64,000 nt of DNA from Sulfobacillus acidophilus DSM 10332. GTDB taxonomy: Bacteria; Bacillota; Sulfobacillia; Sulfobacillales; Sulfobacillaceae. Location of the stretch: the NCBI GenBank assembly GCA_000237975.1, contig CP003179.1, forward strand, positions 1,736,001 through 1,800,000, read 5' to 3'. This document shows positions 16,306-24,428 of the stretch, in pieces. Each line of letters opens with the position of its first letter. Within the stretch, counting starts at the first letter, position 1. Position numbers and translations under genes: made by a program. Below the pieces are notes generated by a model. The model made no database searches, was not told the origin of the DNA, and was given only the letters and a program-made list of their open reading frames with translations.

Positions 16306-16980
16306 TTATGGAGCGAACGCTTGCCAGACCGCATCGGCTGTCTCATACCAGTTTAGCCGAATCAAGACATATTGGGTAGGCTGGCTAAGCGCCATGTCTC
16401 CCGCTAACGCTTTTGACGGGCTGATCCAGCGAAAGTCGGCCGTCTCCGACGATTTATGCGGGGTGCGGACGGTCGGTACCCGAACCAAGAAAAACCGCGT
16501 GTCAAACCGTTGAGGAGCCGTCGGCGGCGGAAAAAGGCGGCCGAGATAGGCCAGGGAATCCAGATGTTTACCGGTCAAGGGAGGCGAGGTCGGCAATATC
16601 GTCAGACCGACTTCTTCTTGGGTTTCGCGGCCGGCGGCAACCGCATACGGCCATAAAGGCCTCCTATCGGGCGGTCGCCAATCCTCCCACGGCTCCGGAT
16701 AGGGAACCCCCATCCGGTGAAAATAGTCCCGCGCATCAAGGGCTCCCGCGCGAGCGGCCGCCAGCCGGGCCCGCTTTTCCCAGCCGGCGACGGATTTGGT
16801 CTGGCCCTCGATCCAGCGGGGATCCGTATCCGTGCTGTCGACGGCTCCCCCCGGGAAGACCCACTGGCCGGCAAACGCCCGAAAGTGCCGGGGGCGTTGA
16901 ATGAGGAGTACCAACAACGGATCGGTCGGGGTATCGGTCATCAGGACGACGGTGGCGGCGGCGCGATAGTCGGGGGCCAT
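16306..16980 (-). CDS. Nudix hydrolase (NUDT19-like, split Nudix box)
   Basis: The product is 224 residues. WVFPGGAVDSTD is near residues 40-51, but the catalytic helix AGRETQEEVGL comes some 60 residues later because of a long insertion between the two halves of the Nudix box. This split arrangement is typical of the NUDT19/RP2 subfamily, whose members include CoA diphosphatases. The start is 3 bases after the SDR stop. In an acyl-CoA operon, cleavage of CoA or its thioesters would fit; that is inference. Confidence 0.85.
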   Translation of the reverse strand: MAPDYRAAATVVLMTDTPTDPLLVLLIQRPRHFRAFAGQWVFPGGAVDSTDTDPRWIEGQTKSVAGWEKRARLAAARAGALDARDYFHRMGVPYPEPWEDWRPPDRRPLWPYAVAAGRETQEEVGLTILPTSPPLTGKHLDSLAYLGRLFPPPTAPQRFDTRFFLVRVPTVRTPHKSSETADFRWISPSKALAGDMALSQPTQYVLIRLNWYETADAVWQAFAP

Positions 16981-16983
16981 ACG

Positions 16984-17718
16984 CTAAACCATCGTTAAGC
17001 CACCGGACACGGATAGGACTTGGCCGGTGATATGGGACGCCGCCGGACCGGCCAAAAACCAGATGGCCTGCGCAACCTCTTCCGGTTCTGCAATGCGTCG
17101 GAGCGGAATGCGTTGAATCATGCGCTGGATCAGGTGATCCGCCTCTAACCCGTTGTCGGCTAAGATGCGTGTACGCGTAGGGCCCGGGGCTACACAATTG
17201 ACCCGAATTTGCTGCCGGGCCAATTCTTGAGCAAGAGACTTGCTGAACGCGATAACGCCGCCTTTACTGCCGGCGTAAATCGCTTCACCGGCCATGCCTA
17301 CCCGTCCCGCGTCCGATACCACGTTGACGATGCTCCCGGAGCCCGTCGCCAGCATATCGGGCAACACCGCCCGGGTGGTATAGACCGTACCCCAAAAATT
17401 AGTGTCCATCACCCGCTGCCAATAGACGACATCTTCCTCTAAAAAGCGGGAGGTACGGGTCCAGCCGGCAGCGTTAATTAATATGGTAGGTACGCCCCAT
17501 GCGTCTTTCAATCGTTGGTAGGCACGATTCACCGCTTCCCGGTCGCCGACGTCCAACGCCTCGCCCCAGCCGATTTGGGGTTCGGCCAATCGGGCTTCCG
17601 TGATGCTTTCGGCGTGAAGGGCCCAGATGGCCACGTCGGCCCCTTGTCGAAGCGCTTCTTGGGCGGTGGCGAATCCAATGCCGTGAGCGCCGCCGGTTAT
17701 GAGAACCCGGGGCGTCAT
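16984..17718 (-). CDS. FabG-type short-chain dehydrogenase
   Basis: ATG at 17716-17718 overlaps the CoA-transferase stop as ATGA; 244 residues. The classical motifs are intact: TGGAHGIG near residue 8, NAAG near 83, and Ser...Tyr-A-G-S-Lys (EAIYAGSKGG) near 144-148, with a C-terminal GG motif. The enzyme probably oxidises a 3-hydroxyacyl-CoA or reduces a 3-ketoacyl substrate in this operon. Which substrate and which direction cannot be told from sequence. Confidence 0.9.
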   Translation of the reverse strand: MTPRVLITGGAHGIGFATAQEALRQGADVAIWALHAESITEARLAEPQIGWGEALDVGDREAVNRAYQRLKDAWGVPTILINAAGWTRTSRFLEEDVVYWQRVMDTNFWGTVYTTRAVLPDMLATGSGSIVNVVSDAGRVGMAGEAIYAGSKGGVIAFSKSLAQELARQQIRVNCVAPGPTRTRILADNGLEADHLIQRMIQRIPLRRIAEPEEVAQAIWFLAGPAASHITGQVLSVSGGLTMV

Positions 17719-18575
17719 CGGGCTAATTTCCCGACACGCGGCCAACTCAGATGCAACGCTTGTCGCTCCCGTTCGTAGATGTTGACAAATTTCTCGGCGG
17801 CCTCCGGACCCGATAAGAGCTCCAATTTACGGACCTCCAGGGGATCGGCTTGCCGGATGATGGCAATATCGTCCGGTGTCGGGGGTTCGGTTTCCGGTAT
17901 GGCATGCGGGCGAGTCAACGGAAAGCCGGTTTTTTCCTGCACTTCGTCAAAGCTGACTCCGGGATGAAGACTGGCAATCGTCATTTGACCTTCCGGTCCG
18001 TTAAATCGAAAAATGCCCAAATCGGTAATCAGTACGGTGGGAGCCCCCTGACGCCCCAGTTTGTCACGGGACGGTCCGTTACCGGCGCCGCTTTTAAAGT
18101 CAACCTGGGCGACGACCGAACGCGGCGAATGGTGTAATACGTAATAAAACGTCTCGCTCAGGTGACTGGTGTCTTCCGGAATCCCGCGCGAACCAACTAA
18201 GGCGACTTTCGGCTGTTGCCAGGGCCCGATACATGTGATGTTGGTATTCCCGTATTGGTCGATTTGCGATGGATTGATCCAAATTCGGAAGTGATCGGTG
18301 AAAATCGCATCGAAAATATCTTCCATCGTTAACGGAATGCCTTGTTGAATATCGGTGAGAAATTGTCCTAAGGTCAGGGTCGGCATGGGGGTTACTTCCA
18401 TGCCGGATTCCGGGGTGGACAGGACCGCCAGGTCCGGCGCATAACGGCGTTTGGCCAAGTGGGCGGCTAGGGCCCCAAATGCGGTGACCGAACTGACCAA
18501 GACTTCTCCATGTAACTGACGGGCCATCTGGGTAATCATAAATTCGTCTAAGGCATAGTCCGAAATCAGCGGCAT
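17715..18575 (-). CDS. CoA-transferase family I, beta subunit (GctB/IpdB-like)
   Basis: The 286-residue protein follows its partner alpha subunit by 24 bases and starts behind AAAGGAGG. It has the NagB/RpiA-like CoA-transferase fold pattern with GSRG (residues ~128-131) and an N-terminal LSTPESGME loop. The subunit pair resembles the glutaconate-CoA-transferase/IpdAB branch rather than succinyl-CoA transferases, since I do not see the usual SENG active-site loop. IpdAB opens a steroid-derived ring as a CoA-thioester hydrolase; whether this pair is transferase or hydrolase needs alignment. Confidence 0.82.
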   Translation of the reverse strand: MPLISDYALDEFMITQMARQLHGEVLVSSVTAFGALAAHLAKRRYAPDLAVLSTPESGMEVTPMPTLTLGQFLTDIQQGIPLTMEDIFDAIFTDHFRIWINPSQIDQYGNTNITCIGPWQQPKVALVGSRGIPEDTSHLSETFYYVLHHSPRSVVAQVDFKSGAGNGPSRDKLGRQGAPTVLITDLGIFRFNGPEGQMTIASLHPGVSFDEVQEKTGFPLTRPHAIPETEPPTPDDIAIIRQADPLEVRKLELLSGPEAAEKFVNIYERERQALHLSWPRVGKLAR

Positions 18576-18599
18576 GCTGGTCCTCCTTTCAGTACCCGG

Positions 18600-19463
18600 T
18601 TAGACTTTCAGACGTCCGACCAACGTTTCCACGCCCCCCTGATTTGCCAGGTAGTCCGTATGGCTGACGTTCACGTATTCTTGTTCGTATTGGCGCCAGC
18701 CGGATTCGGTGGCCGCGGCTTTTAAGTAATCCTGAAGGTGGCGGACGTCCGTTCGGTAATCGGGTGCACAGCCCGTAGGATGGGCTCCCCAAGGAATTTC
18801 CACCACCCCCTGGGTATAGACGCGTAAGATTTGCACATCCCGGCCAAAGCGCTGAAGTTCGTCGGTCGATAGCACCCGCTCGCAAGAAATAAAGGTTTTT
18901 TGAGCCGCTTTGGCGCATAACACATCGACATGTCCATCACCGAGAATCACGCCGTTACCTTGCGCGTCGGCATAATTCACATGGATAAGGGCGATATCGG
19001 GTTTTAAAGCCGGAACGGCAATTAAGGGTTCGTCCGAAAAAGGATCGGTGATTTCCCGAAAAGCCGGGTTGACCTTCAGGACATCGGTACCGAGCGTGGT
19101 GTGAGTCGGCATGAACGGGACACGTTTGATTGTCGCATCCAACCCGGCCATCACGGTGTACTCCGTCCATTCTTGAAACCCTGTCATGCCGGATTGGCGG
19201 GCTCGCCGAAAATGGGGGGCTAAGCCCAGAATTTCAAAGCCCACAAAGGCGTAGACGACTTCGCGGACGGATCCGGTGCCGATGAGTAAATCGACGTCCG
19301 GCCCGCCCACATCGACAATCACCCGCAAATCACGACAGTCCGAGCGGGCTAACGCCCGAATTAAGGCCATGGGTTTACGGGATATTGACGATCCGCCGAT
19401 CGCGACGGTGGCCCCCGAAGGAATTTCGGCGACCACCTCATCGATGGTCATACGTTTGTCCAT
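18600..19463 (-). CDS. CoA-transferase family I, alpha subunit (GctA/IpdA-like)
   Basis: The 287-residue protein has the glycine-rich CoA-site loop GATVAIGGSS at 17-26, and the segments PFMPTHTTLGTD (~116-127) and ADAQGN (~164-169) of family I alpha subunits. Glutamates 98 and 101 lie in the region where, from memory, IpdA carries its essential residue; this must be checked by alignment. AGGAGG precedes the ATG. It is transcribed ahead of the beta subunit in the operon with two dienoyl-CoA reductases and an enoyl-CoA hydratase. Confidence 0.82.
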   Translation of the reverse strand: MDKRMTIDEVVAEIPSGATVAIGGSSISRKPMALIRALARSDCRDLRVIVDVGGPDVDLLIGTGSVREVVYAFVGFEILGLAPHFRRARQSGMTGFQEWTEYTVMAGLDATIKRVPFMPTHTTLGTDVLKVNPAFREITDPFSDEPLIAVPALKPDIALIHVNYADAQGNGVILGDGHVDVLCAKAAQKTFISCERVLSTDELQRFGRDVQILRVYTQGVVEIPWGAHPTGCAPDYRTDVRHLQDYLKAAATESGWRQYEQEYVNVSHTDYLANQGGVETLVGRLKV

Positions 19464-19491
19464 GTGTTCCCTCCTGTTCCTCTACGGAAGG

Positions 19492-20289
19492 CTAGGAGGT
19501 TAAGCCCTTCCCTAACCACTCGCCTCCGTCAATGACGAACACTTCCCCGTTGACAAAATCGGCATAGGGTGACAAGAGATAGCTGGCGGCCTGCGCCATT
19601 TCCTCCACGCGGCCGAACCGACCCACCGGAATTTTGGCCAACAGGCGTGCCTCGTCAGCCGGGTCTTGCCATAAGGGGCGGGCGCCTTCCGTGTCGGTTG
19701 GCCCTGGGCTCATGGCATTGACGCGAATATTGTGATGCGCCCATTCCACCGCCAACGTTCGTGTCATCGCCACCACCCCGGCTTTAGCCGCTACCGAATG
19801 CACCGTACGGGGGCCGCCGGTCCAGGCATAGCTCGCCACGATCGAGAGGATGCGACCTCCACGTCCGCTCTCGATCATTCGTAAACCGGCCGCCCGGGTT
19901 ACGTAAAACGTCCCGTTGAGCACAGTGTTGACGACGGCATTCCAACCATTCACGGAGAGCTGGTCCGAATCGACGATGAAATTGCCGGCTGCGGCATTGA
20001 CCAGTAAATCGAGTCGACCGGTTTCTTCCCAGGTTTGATGCACCAATTGGTCGACCTGCTGCGGATCCCGAATATCGGTAGGGACGGCGAGGGCTTGTCC
20101 CCCCTGTTGCTGGATGGTTTGGCGTGCTTTTTCCAGTCGGTCGGCCTTACGGCCGGCCAACACGACGGTGGCGCCCAAGCGGGCTAATTCTTCTGCGATC
20201 CCGAATCCGATGCCACTGCCGCCCCCGGTCACGATCGCGGTACGGCCGGCAAACGTATTGGGAGGTAACATCGTGTCTGGCACAAACAT
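19492..20289 (-). CDS. 2,4-dienoyl-CoA reductase-like SDR (paralogue)
   Basis: ATG at 20287-20289 is chosen because the N-terminal MFV...D then matches the paralogue at 14572-15429 (265 residues). A GTG one codon later has better spacing to AAAGGAG, and an upstream ATG overlaps the ECH stop as ATGA. The NADP motif TGGGSGIG and the active-site segment ASYAWTGG...HSVAAKAG keep the Tyr/Ser/Lys arrangement of 2,4-dienoyl-CoA reductases. Two such enzymes in one operon suggest different chain lengths or double-bond positions. Confidence 0.87.
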   Translation of the reverse strand: MFVPDTMLPPNTFAGRTAIVTGGGSGIGFGIAEELARLGATVVLAGRKADRLEKARQTIQQQGGQALAVPTDIRDPQQVDQLVHQTWEETGRLDLLVNAAAGNFIVDSDQLSVNGWNAVVNTVLNGTFYVTRAAGLRMIESGRGGRILSIVASYAWTGGPRTVHSVAAKAGVVAMTRTLAVEWAHHNIRVNAMSPGPTDTEGARPLWQDPADEARLLAKIPVGRFGRVEEMAQAASYLLSPYADFVNGEVFVIDGGEWLGKGLTS

Positions 20290-20303
20290 TCTCCTTTCCC
20301 GAG

Positions 20304-21098
20304 TCATTCGCCGTGAAAACGCGGTTGACGTTTATGTAAAAAAGCGTCGACGGCTTCCCCGTGATCTTGGGTATGTGCCAAGGCGTCCTGGACATCGCGT
20401 TCCAGTTGCAGCACCTGCTCCCAAGGACGGCTAGCCGCTTGGTCCATCAACTGTCGAATCAAATGGTAGGCCCGGGTGGGCCCGGCCGCCAGTTTATTCG
20501 CCAACTCGTCGAGTTCTTGTTGGAGTGCTTCCGGCGATTGATTGATGCGGGAGGCTAAACCGTAGCGCACCAGATCGTCGGCATTTAACACGCGCCCGGT
20601 CATGGCCAGCGATATGGCGGGTAAGAGGCCCAGACTGTGCACCAAGAGATACGACGCCCCCGTATCGGGTGCCAACCCGACATGAATAAAGGCCGGATTG
20701 AGCTGCGCACGGGCCGAAATCACGCGAAAATCGGTGGCTAGGGCCAGGGCTAATCCCCCCCCGACCGCCGGTCCGTCTAAAACGGCGATGGTGGGTTGCG
20801 GCATCGTCCGGAGGCGTTGGGCGATAGGCAGATATTCTTGCTCGACCAACTGACCCAGAGCAGGTCCGTGCGTTTCGTAATAGGTCTCTAATTCCCGCAG
20901 ATCTTGACCGACCGAGAATGCACGCCCGGCTCCGGCCAAAACCACCACCCGTATTCCCGGATCTTGGGCCACCTGATTTAACGCGGATAATAGGCCCTCG
21001 CGCAGCGGCGTGTTTAAGGCGTTAAGCGCTTCGGGACGGTTCAAAGTGATCGTTGCACGGGCTTCTTGCCGTTCGACAACGATAGTTGGGCTAGACAC
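20304..21098 (-). CDS. Enoyl-CoA hydratase/isomerase (PaaG-like)
   Basis: The GTG start at 21096-21098 has GGGAGGT seven bases upstream; 264 residues. It has the crotonase fold with oxyanion-hole motifs AFSVGQDLREL and GPAVGGGLALALATDFRV. The following LAPDTGASYLL resembles the PaaG/PaaB loop (with Asp instead of the second hydratase Glu), which fits an isomerase or ring-type enoyl-CoA rather than a classical hydratase. It is the first gene of the minus-strand acyl-CoA operon, with a candidate promoter and operator upstream. Confidence 0.87.
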   Translation of the reverse strand: MSSPTIVVERQEARATITLNRPEALNALNTPLREGLLSALNQVAQDPGIRVVVLAGAGRAFSVGQDLRELETYYETHGPALGQLVEQEYLPIAQRLRTMPQPTIAVLDGPAVGGGLALALATDFRVISARAQLNPAFIHVGLAPDTGASYLLVHSLGLLPAISLAMTGRVLNADDLVRYGLASRINQSPEALQQELDELANKLAAGPTRAYHLIRQLMDQAASRPWEQVLQLERDVQDALAHTQDHGEAVDAFLHKRQPRFHGE

Positions 21099-21193
21099 GA
21101 AAAGACCTCCCGTTTTGATGGTATGATACATTGGCTTGGAAGGATTTCCATAAGATCCTATTCGCGAGCCCGGTAAAAATTCCTGCTACCGCC

Positions 21194-21245
21194 ATTATAA
21201 AAACCAATATATGGTAACTCCGGCTATTGTACAATACCGTTACCA
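21194..21245. promoter_or_regulatory. Divergent promoter region with candidate operator
   Basis: Between the acyl-CoA operon (minus) and the rhodanese gene (plus) there is a perfect TATAAT on the minus strand (21194-21199). Next to it is an inverted repeat TGGTAAC-N20-GTTACCA (21212-21218 and 21239-21245) with an inner palindrome ATTGTACAAT at 21226-21235. The repeat covers the place where the minus-strand -35 should be, so a repressor could bind there. The -35 itself is poor. No regulator gene is adjacent. Confidence 0.45.
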
Positions 21246-21264
21246 GGATCAGGAGGCGACCGTT

Positions 21265-22137
21265 TTGCAATCGATTCCTCTTCATGATATGACCGATCCT
21301 CTCGTCGAACCCAAGACGCTGTGGCAGTGGCTATCGGCGGCGGTACCGGGCGTCATTGTGGCGGATTGCCGTTATCGTTTGACGGATCCGGCGGCCGGAT
21401 ATCAACTCTATCAGGCCGGCCATATTCCCGGCGCCTACTTTTTGGATTTAAATCGGGATTTATCCGGCCCGCCGGGAGTAACCGGCGGCGGTCGGCATCC
21501 GCTGCCCGATGCGGCAGCCTTTCGCCGAACCATGGAGCGGTTGGGTCTGACGCCGGACCATTGGGTCATCGCGTATGACGATGAAGGGTCGGGCGCTGCC
21601 CGGCTGTGGTGGCTATTGAAATTTTATGGCCATGACCGGGTGGCGGTGCTCAACGGAGGGTATTCCGGCTGGGTTGAGGCCGGGTTCCCGACGAGTCGGG
21701 ACGTCCCCTCCGAACGGGCGGGGCAGTGGCAGCCCTCCCCCCGGTTGGAATGGGTGACCAGTTATGATGTGGTTGCGAGTCAACGCCGGCATCTGACCGT
21801 TATTGATGCCCGGGCACCCGAGCGGTTTCGGGGGGAGGTCGAACCGATTGATCCGGTCGCCGGCCACATCCCCGGCGCGATAAACGTACCGTATCAATCG
21901 CTCATGTCGGGCCCGGCTCGTTTTCCCGAGAAAGACGCGTTAGTCGCTCGCTTGCCCGTCTTGTCCCCATCTCGACCGGTCATTTATTGCGGCTCCGGCG
22001 TCTCGGCGTGTGTCAATGTCTTGGCGTTTTACCGGGTCGGCCGGCAGCCGGTATTATATGCCGGGAGTTGGAGCGACTGGATTAGCCATCCCGGCGCTCT
22101 TATCGAACGGGGGGAACCCAAAGATCATTCACGGTAA
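21265..22137 (+). CDS. Sulfurtransferase with tandem rhodanese domains
   Basis: TTG at 21265 is taken as the start because AGGAGG lies 8 bases upstream (290 residues); the first in-frame ATG, at 21289, has no Shine-Dalgarno. Two rhodanese domains are present: the first has VADCRYRL and HIPGAYFLDL, the second ends in the active loop YCGSGVSAC, where the Cys in CGSGV is the persulfide carrier. The enzyme moves sulfane sulfur from thiosulfate or 3-mercaptopyruvate to an acceptor, in keeping with a sulfur-oxidising lifestyle. Its 3' end overlaps the convergent phosphatase gene by 38 bases. Confidence 0.9.
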   Translation: MQSIPLHDMTDPLVEPKTLWQWLSAAVPGVIVADCRYRLTDPAAGYQLYQAGHIPGAYFLDLNRDLSGPPGVTGGGRHPLPDAAAFRRTMERLGLTPDHWVIAYDDEGSGAARLWWLLKFYGHDRVAVLNGGYSGWVEAGFPTSRDVPSERAGQWQPSPRLEWVTSYDVVASQRRHLTVIDARAPERFRGEVEPIDPVAGHIPGAINVPYQSLMSGPARFPEKDALVARLPVLSPSRPVIYCGSGVSACVNVLAFYRVGRQPVLYAGSWSDWISHPGALIERGEPKDHSR

Positions 22138-22798
22138 GGCAGAGCTCCGCCAGGAGCCAACCGCCGACGGCGTCGATGGCCCAATGGCCGCCGGTGGCTA
22201 ATACCGCGAAGCCGATCACGAGGGCCCCAACCCGTCGGACGGTCGGTCGGCGCGGCCATAACACGCCCAGGGTGTAGGTACCGCGAAAGGTATGTCCGCT
22301 GGGATAGGAACCGACAAACCAGCGGTGGACAATCGGAGTTCCGGTTCCGGCCGGTCCTCCCCGTCCAAGCCAGTGTCGAAGCAGTTCGGGCGTGATATTG
22401 GTCCAATATTCCAATTGTCGATAGATCAAGGGCTCCGGCGTAGGATGTGGAAACGGGGTAGCCAAACCGTGTTTCAACAGCACCTCAACCAGGGTTCCTC
22501 CGAGAAAGGCTCCCAGAATAGACCATCGTTGACGCGGTTGACGAGAAAGCCAGCGCAGGCCGACCAGCAAAACGGTTAGGGGGAATCCTGCAAACACCCA
22601 TACGAGATTCAAGACCGGCCAGGCCGTACCGACGGCGGCTAAAGTATGGCTGAGGCTCCGATCCAGCTGCTGGATTAGTGACAATCGCGCCAAAAGGGCT
22701 CCCGCCAAAAAGCCTCCCGTCCAGATTCCGATGCTTTGGCGGTGAACGCGCGGGTGGTGAACGATATCGGCATCCTCCCTGGGTTTTCCTGTCACCAC
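22100..22798 (-). CDS. PAP2-superfamily membrane phosphatase
   Basis: The start is uncertain; GTG at 22796-22798, just after the stop of the upstream gene, is used (232 residues). There are about six membrane helices. PAP2 motifs 2 and 3 are clear (PSGHT and GGHWAIDAVGG), but motif 1 is weak: KHGLATPFPHP has the lysine without the usual RP pair. Such enzymes remove phosphate from lipid or polyprenyl phosphates at the membrane. It appears to be in an operon with the degenerate acyl-CoA synthetase upstream. Confidence 0.8.
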   Translation of the reverse strand: MVTGKPREDADIVHHPRVHRQSIGIWTGGFLAGALLARLSLIQQLDRSLSHTLAAVGTAWPVLNLVWVFAGFPLTVLLVGLRWLSRQPRQRWSILGAFLGGTLVEVLLKHGLATPFPHPTPEPLIYRQLEYWTNITPELLRHWLGRGGPAGTGTPIVHRWFVGSYPSGHTFRGTYTLGVLWPRRPTVRRVGALVIGFAVLATGGHWAIDAVGGWLLAELCLTVNDLWVPPVR

Positions 22799-22802
22799 CC
22801 TA

Positions 22803-24173
22803 TCAGTTCGGCACCGAAGGAGCAAGAGCCAGCGATTGGACAAGCGCCGGAATGACGCCGACATTCCGCAAACGTGAAATATCGATTAAGGGGTCCCCGT
22901 CGGCTAATTGTTGCAGGACGCGGGTATCGATATGGCCTTCCCGCGTAATCGGCCATTGGGTGACTCGAATCGGTATCCAGCCTTCCTGTTCGAACGGTGC
23001 GAGGAGCTGTTGATAGGCATCGTCGGCAATCTCCCGGGAGGATTTCATCCAAAGGCGGTTTCCTCGTTCCGAACGGGTCGGCACGGCCAACACCGGAGTG
23101 AGAGGATTCGATAAGGAAAAAACGGTCGGCGGCACCGTCGACATCTCCGCCGAGACGGCGGTCAAATCGGCTCCCGGCCCGGGATCGTCCAATAGGGGTT
23201 CTTCGGCTTTGATCCAGCGTGGCAGCCCTTCCTGCCCCGGACCCCAAAGACTCACCGTCCCGGCATCTTCGACCGTCGTCAAATGCGGGGCGAGCGGGCC
23301 GATAATGATCCGTCCGGACGGGGAACGTTCCAACCAGTCGCCGGGGGTATCTTCGTAGATACTGGCGGGAATCATCCAGGGCCCGTCGGCGATGATTCCA
23401 CGCGGCTCGATCGGGATACCGTCCGGTAAAAGCGTGAGGCTTCCTCCGCGGGCCAATTGGATGAGGACCCATACGAGCATATGCGGCACTTCATACACCC
23501 GGGACACGAGCGTCCAATGACGCGATTCGGCCAATAACGGGATCCGGTCTGTGAGGGCCAAGCCTTCGACTAAAAGGCCCATCCCCGTAAAGTGGTATGG
23601 TTCCGGCCGATCACCGAGGACGATGAATCCGACGGCGCCGGCCGGCATGCTAATGGGATCCAATAGCCCGTGCGCGCGTTCCGTCGCGATCCGCCAGGTC
23701 GTCCAATTGAGGGCGGATATGCCTTCACCCACGGGATAATCCCCCAGATACAGCGTGGTTTCGGTTTGCCGGAGATAGCGCAGAAATTGTTCGGGCGATT
23801 CCGGTTCGGGCAACAAAACGACTGTCCCTCCGACGCGCGCAATGCCAAGCGCCGCCACTACCATGTCGCCGGTAACCGGGCCACTAAGGGCTATCCGGCT
23901 CCCCGGGCCCCAGTGATTGTCCCAGAGCCAGCGGGCGCACCGACCGGCCTCTTGATATAATTGGTCATAAGTCCAAGACCGCTGCGTACCACGGTAAAAC
24001 TCACGGAGAGCGGTTTGAGTTTTTAATTGGGATCCGTGCCGATCGAGGCAATTGCTGCTGAGATTCGCATATCCACCACTAAACCATTCTCCTCGCCGGA
24101 ACACCGTGCGCCAAGGGACATCCCACAGTACGGCGTGACTCATCTCTTCCCATATCCGGGTCGGTTCCGTCAT
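22803..24173 (-). CDS. Degenerate acyl-CoA synthetase-like protein (pseudoenzyme candidate)
   Basis: ATG at 24171-24173 follows AAAGGAGG by 7 bases; 456 residues, shorter than the ~550-650 of active enzymes. The N-terminus is clearly acetyl-CoA-synthetase-like (W-F-S-G-G-Y-A-N-L then NCLDRH, residues 30-46, and GSRIALSGPV near 91-100). The P-loop TSGTTGKPKG is absent: the region reads FIVLGDRPEPYHF near 183-195. No YxTGD motif or catalytic-lysine motif is seen at the C-terminus. It probably cannot adenylate; a binding or regulatory role is possible. The frame is intact, so it is not an obvious pseudogene. Confidence 0.78.
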   Translation of the reverse strand: MTEPTRIWEEMSHAVLWDVPWRTVFRRGEWFSGGYANLSSNCLDRHGSQLKTQTALREFYRGTQRSWTYDQLYQEAGRCARWLWDNHWGPGSRIALSGPVTGDMVVAALGIARVGGTVVLLPEPESPEQFLRYLRQTETTLYLGDYPVGEGISALNWTTWRIATERAHGLLDPISMPAGAVGFIVLGDRPEPYHFTGMGLLVEGLALTDRIPLLAESRHWTLVSRVYEVPHMLVWVLIQLARGGSLTLLPDGIPIEPRGIIADGPWMIPASIYEDTPGDWLERSPSGRIIIGPLAPHLTTVEDAGTVSLWGPGQEGLPRWIKAEEPLLDDPGPGADLTAVSAEMSTVPPTVFSLSNPLTPVLAVPTRSERGNRLWMKSSREIADDAYQQLLAPFEQEGWIPIRVTQWPITREGHIDTRVLQQLADGDPLIDISRLRNVGVIPALVQSLALAPSVPN

Positions 24174-24314
24174 GACCGGGCCTCCTTTGCTTTCCATACC
24201 TTCGCACATCGACCGTTATCCGTACCCATAGGTATGACAAGCCCACGCAAAACATATCTGCGGCCGCATACTTTTTCGGGGCCGGGAACAATTTACTAAA
24301 ACTGACGCCGGTGG

Positions 24315-24378
24315 TTTACGTAAGTGCTATTATTAACATGACGACAATCATTAGGTACATGTACTTTTGCTCGGGAGG
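24315..24378 (+). promoter_or_regulatory. Upstream region of the MarR gene with two palindromes
   Basis: The 255-base gap between the divergent synthetase-like gene and the MarR frame holds the palindromes TTACGTAA (24315-24322) and GTACATGTAC (24355-24364) and a Shine-Dalgarno GGGAGG (24373-24378). MarR proteins usually repress their own promoter through such sites. I cannot assign -35/-10 boxes with confidence. Confidence 0.4.
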
Positions 24379-24428
24379 CGAGTGATACGCGAGCAGACGA
24401 TCCGGCTCGGGCGGCGTTACGGGCTTTT

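Noticed and set aside
22803-24173. Calling the synthetase-like gene a pseudogene
   Set aside because: There is no frameshift or internal stop, it has a good Shine-Dalgarno and it sits close to its neighbour, so a retained pseudoenzyme is more likely.
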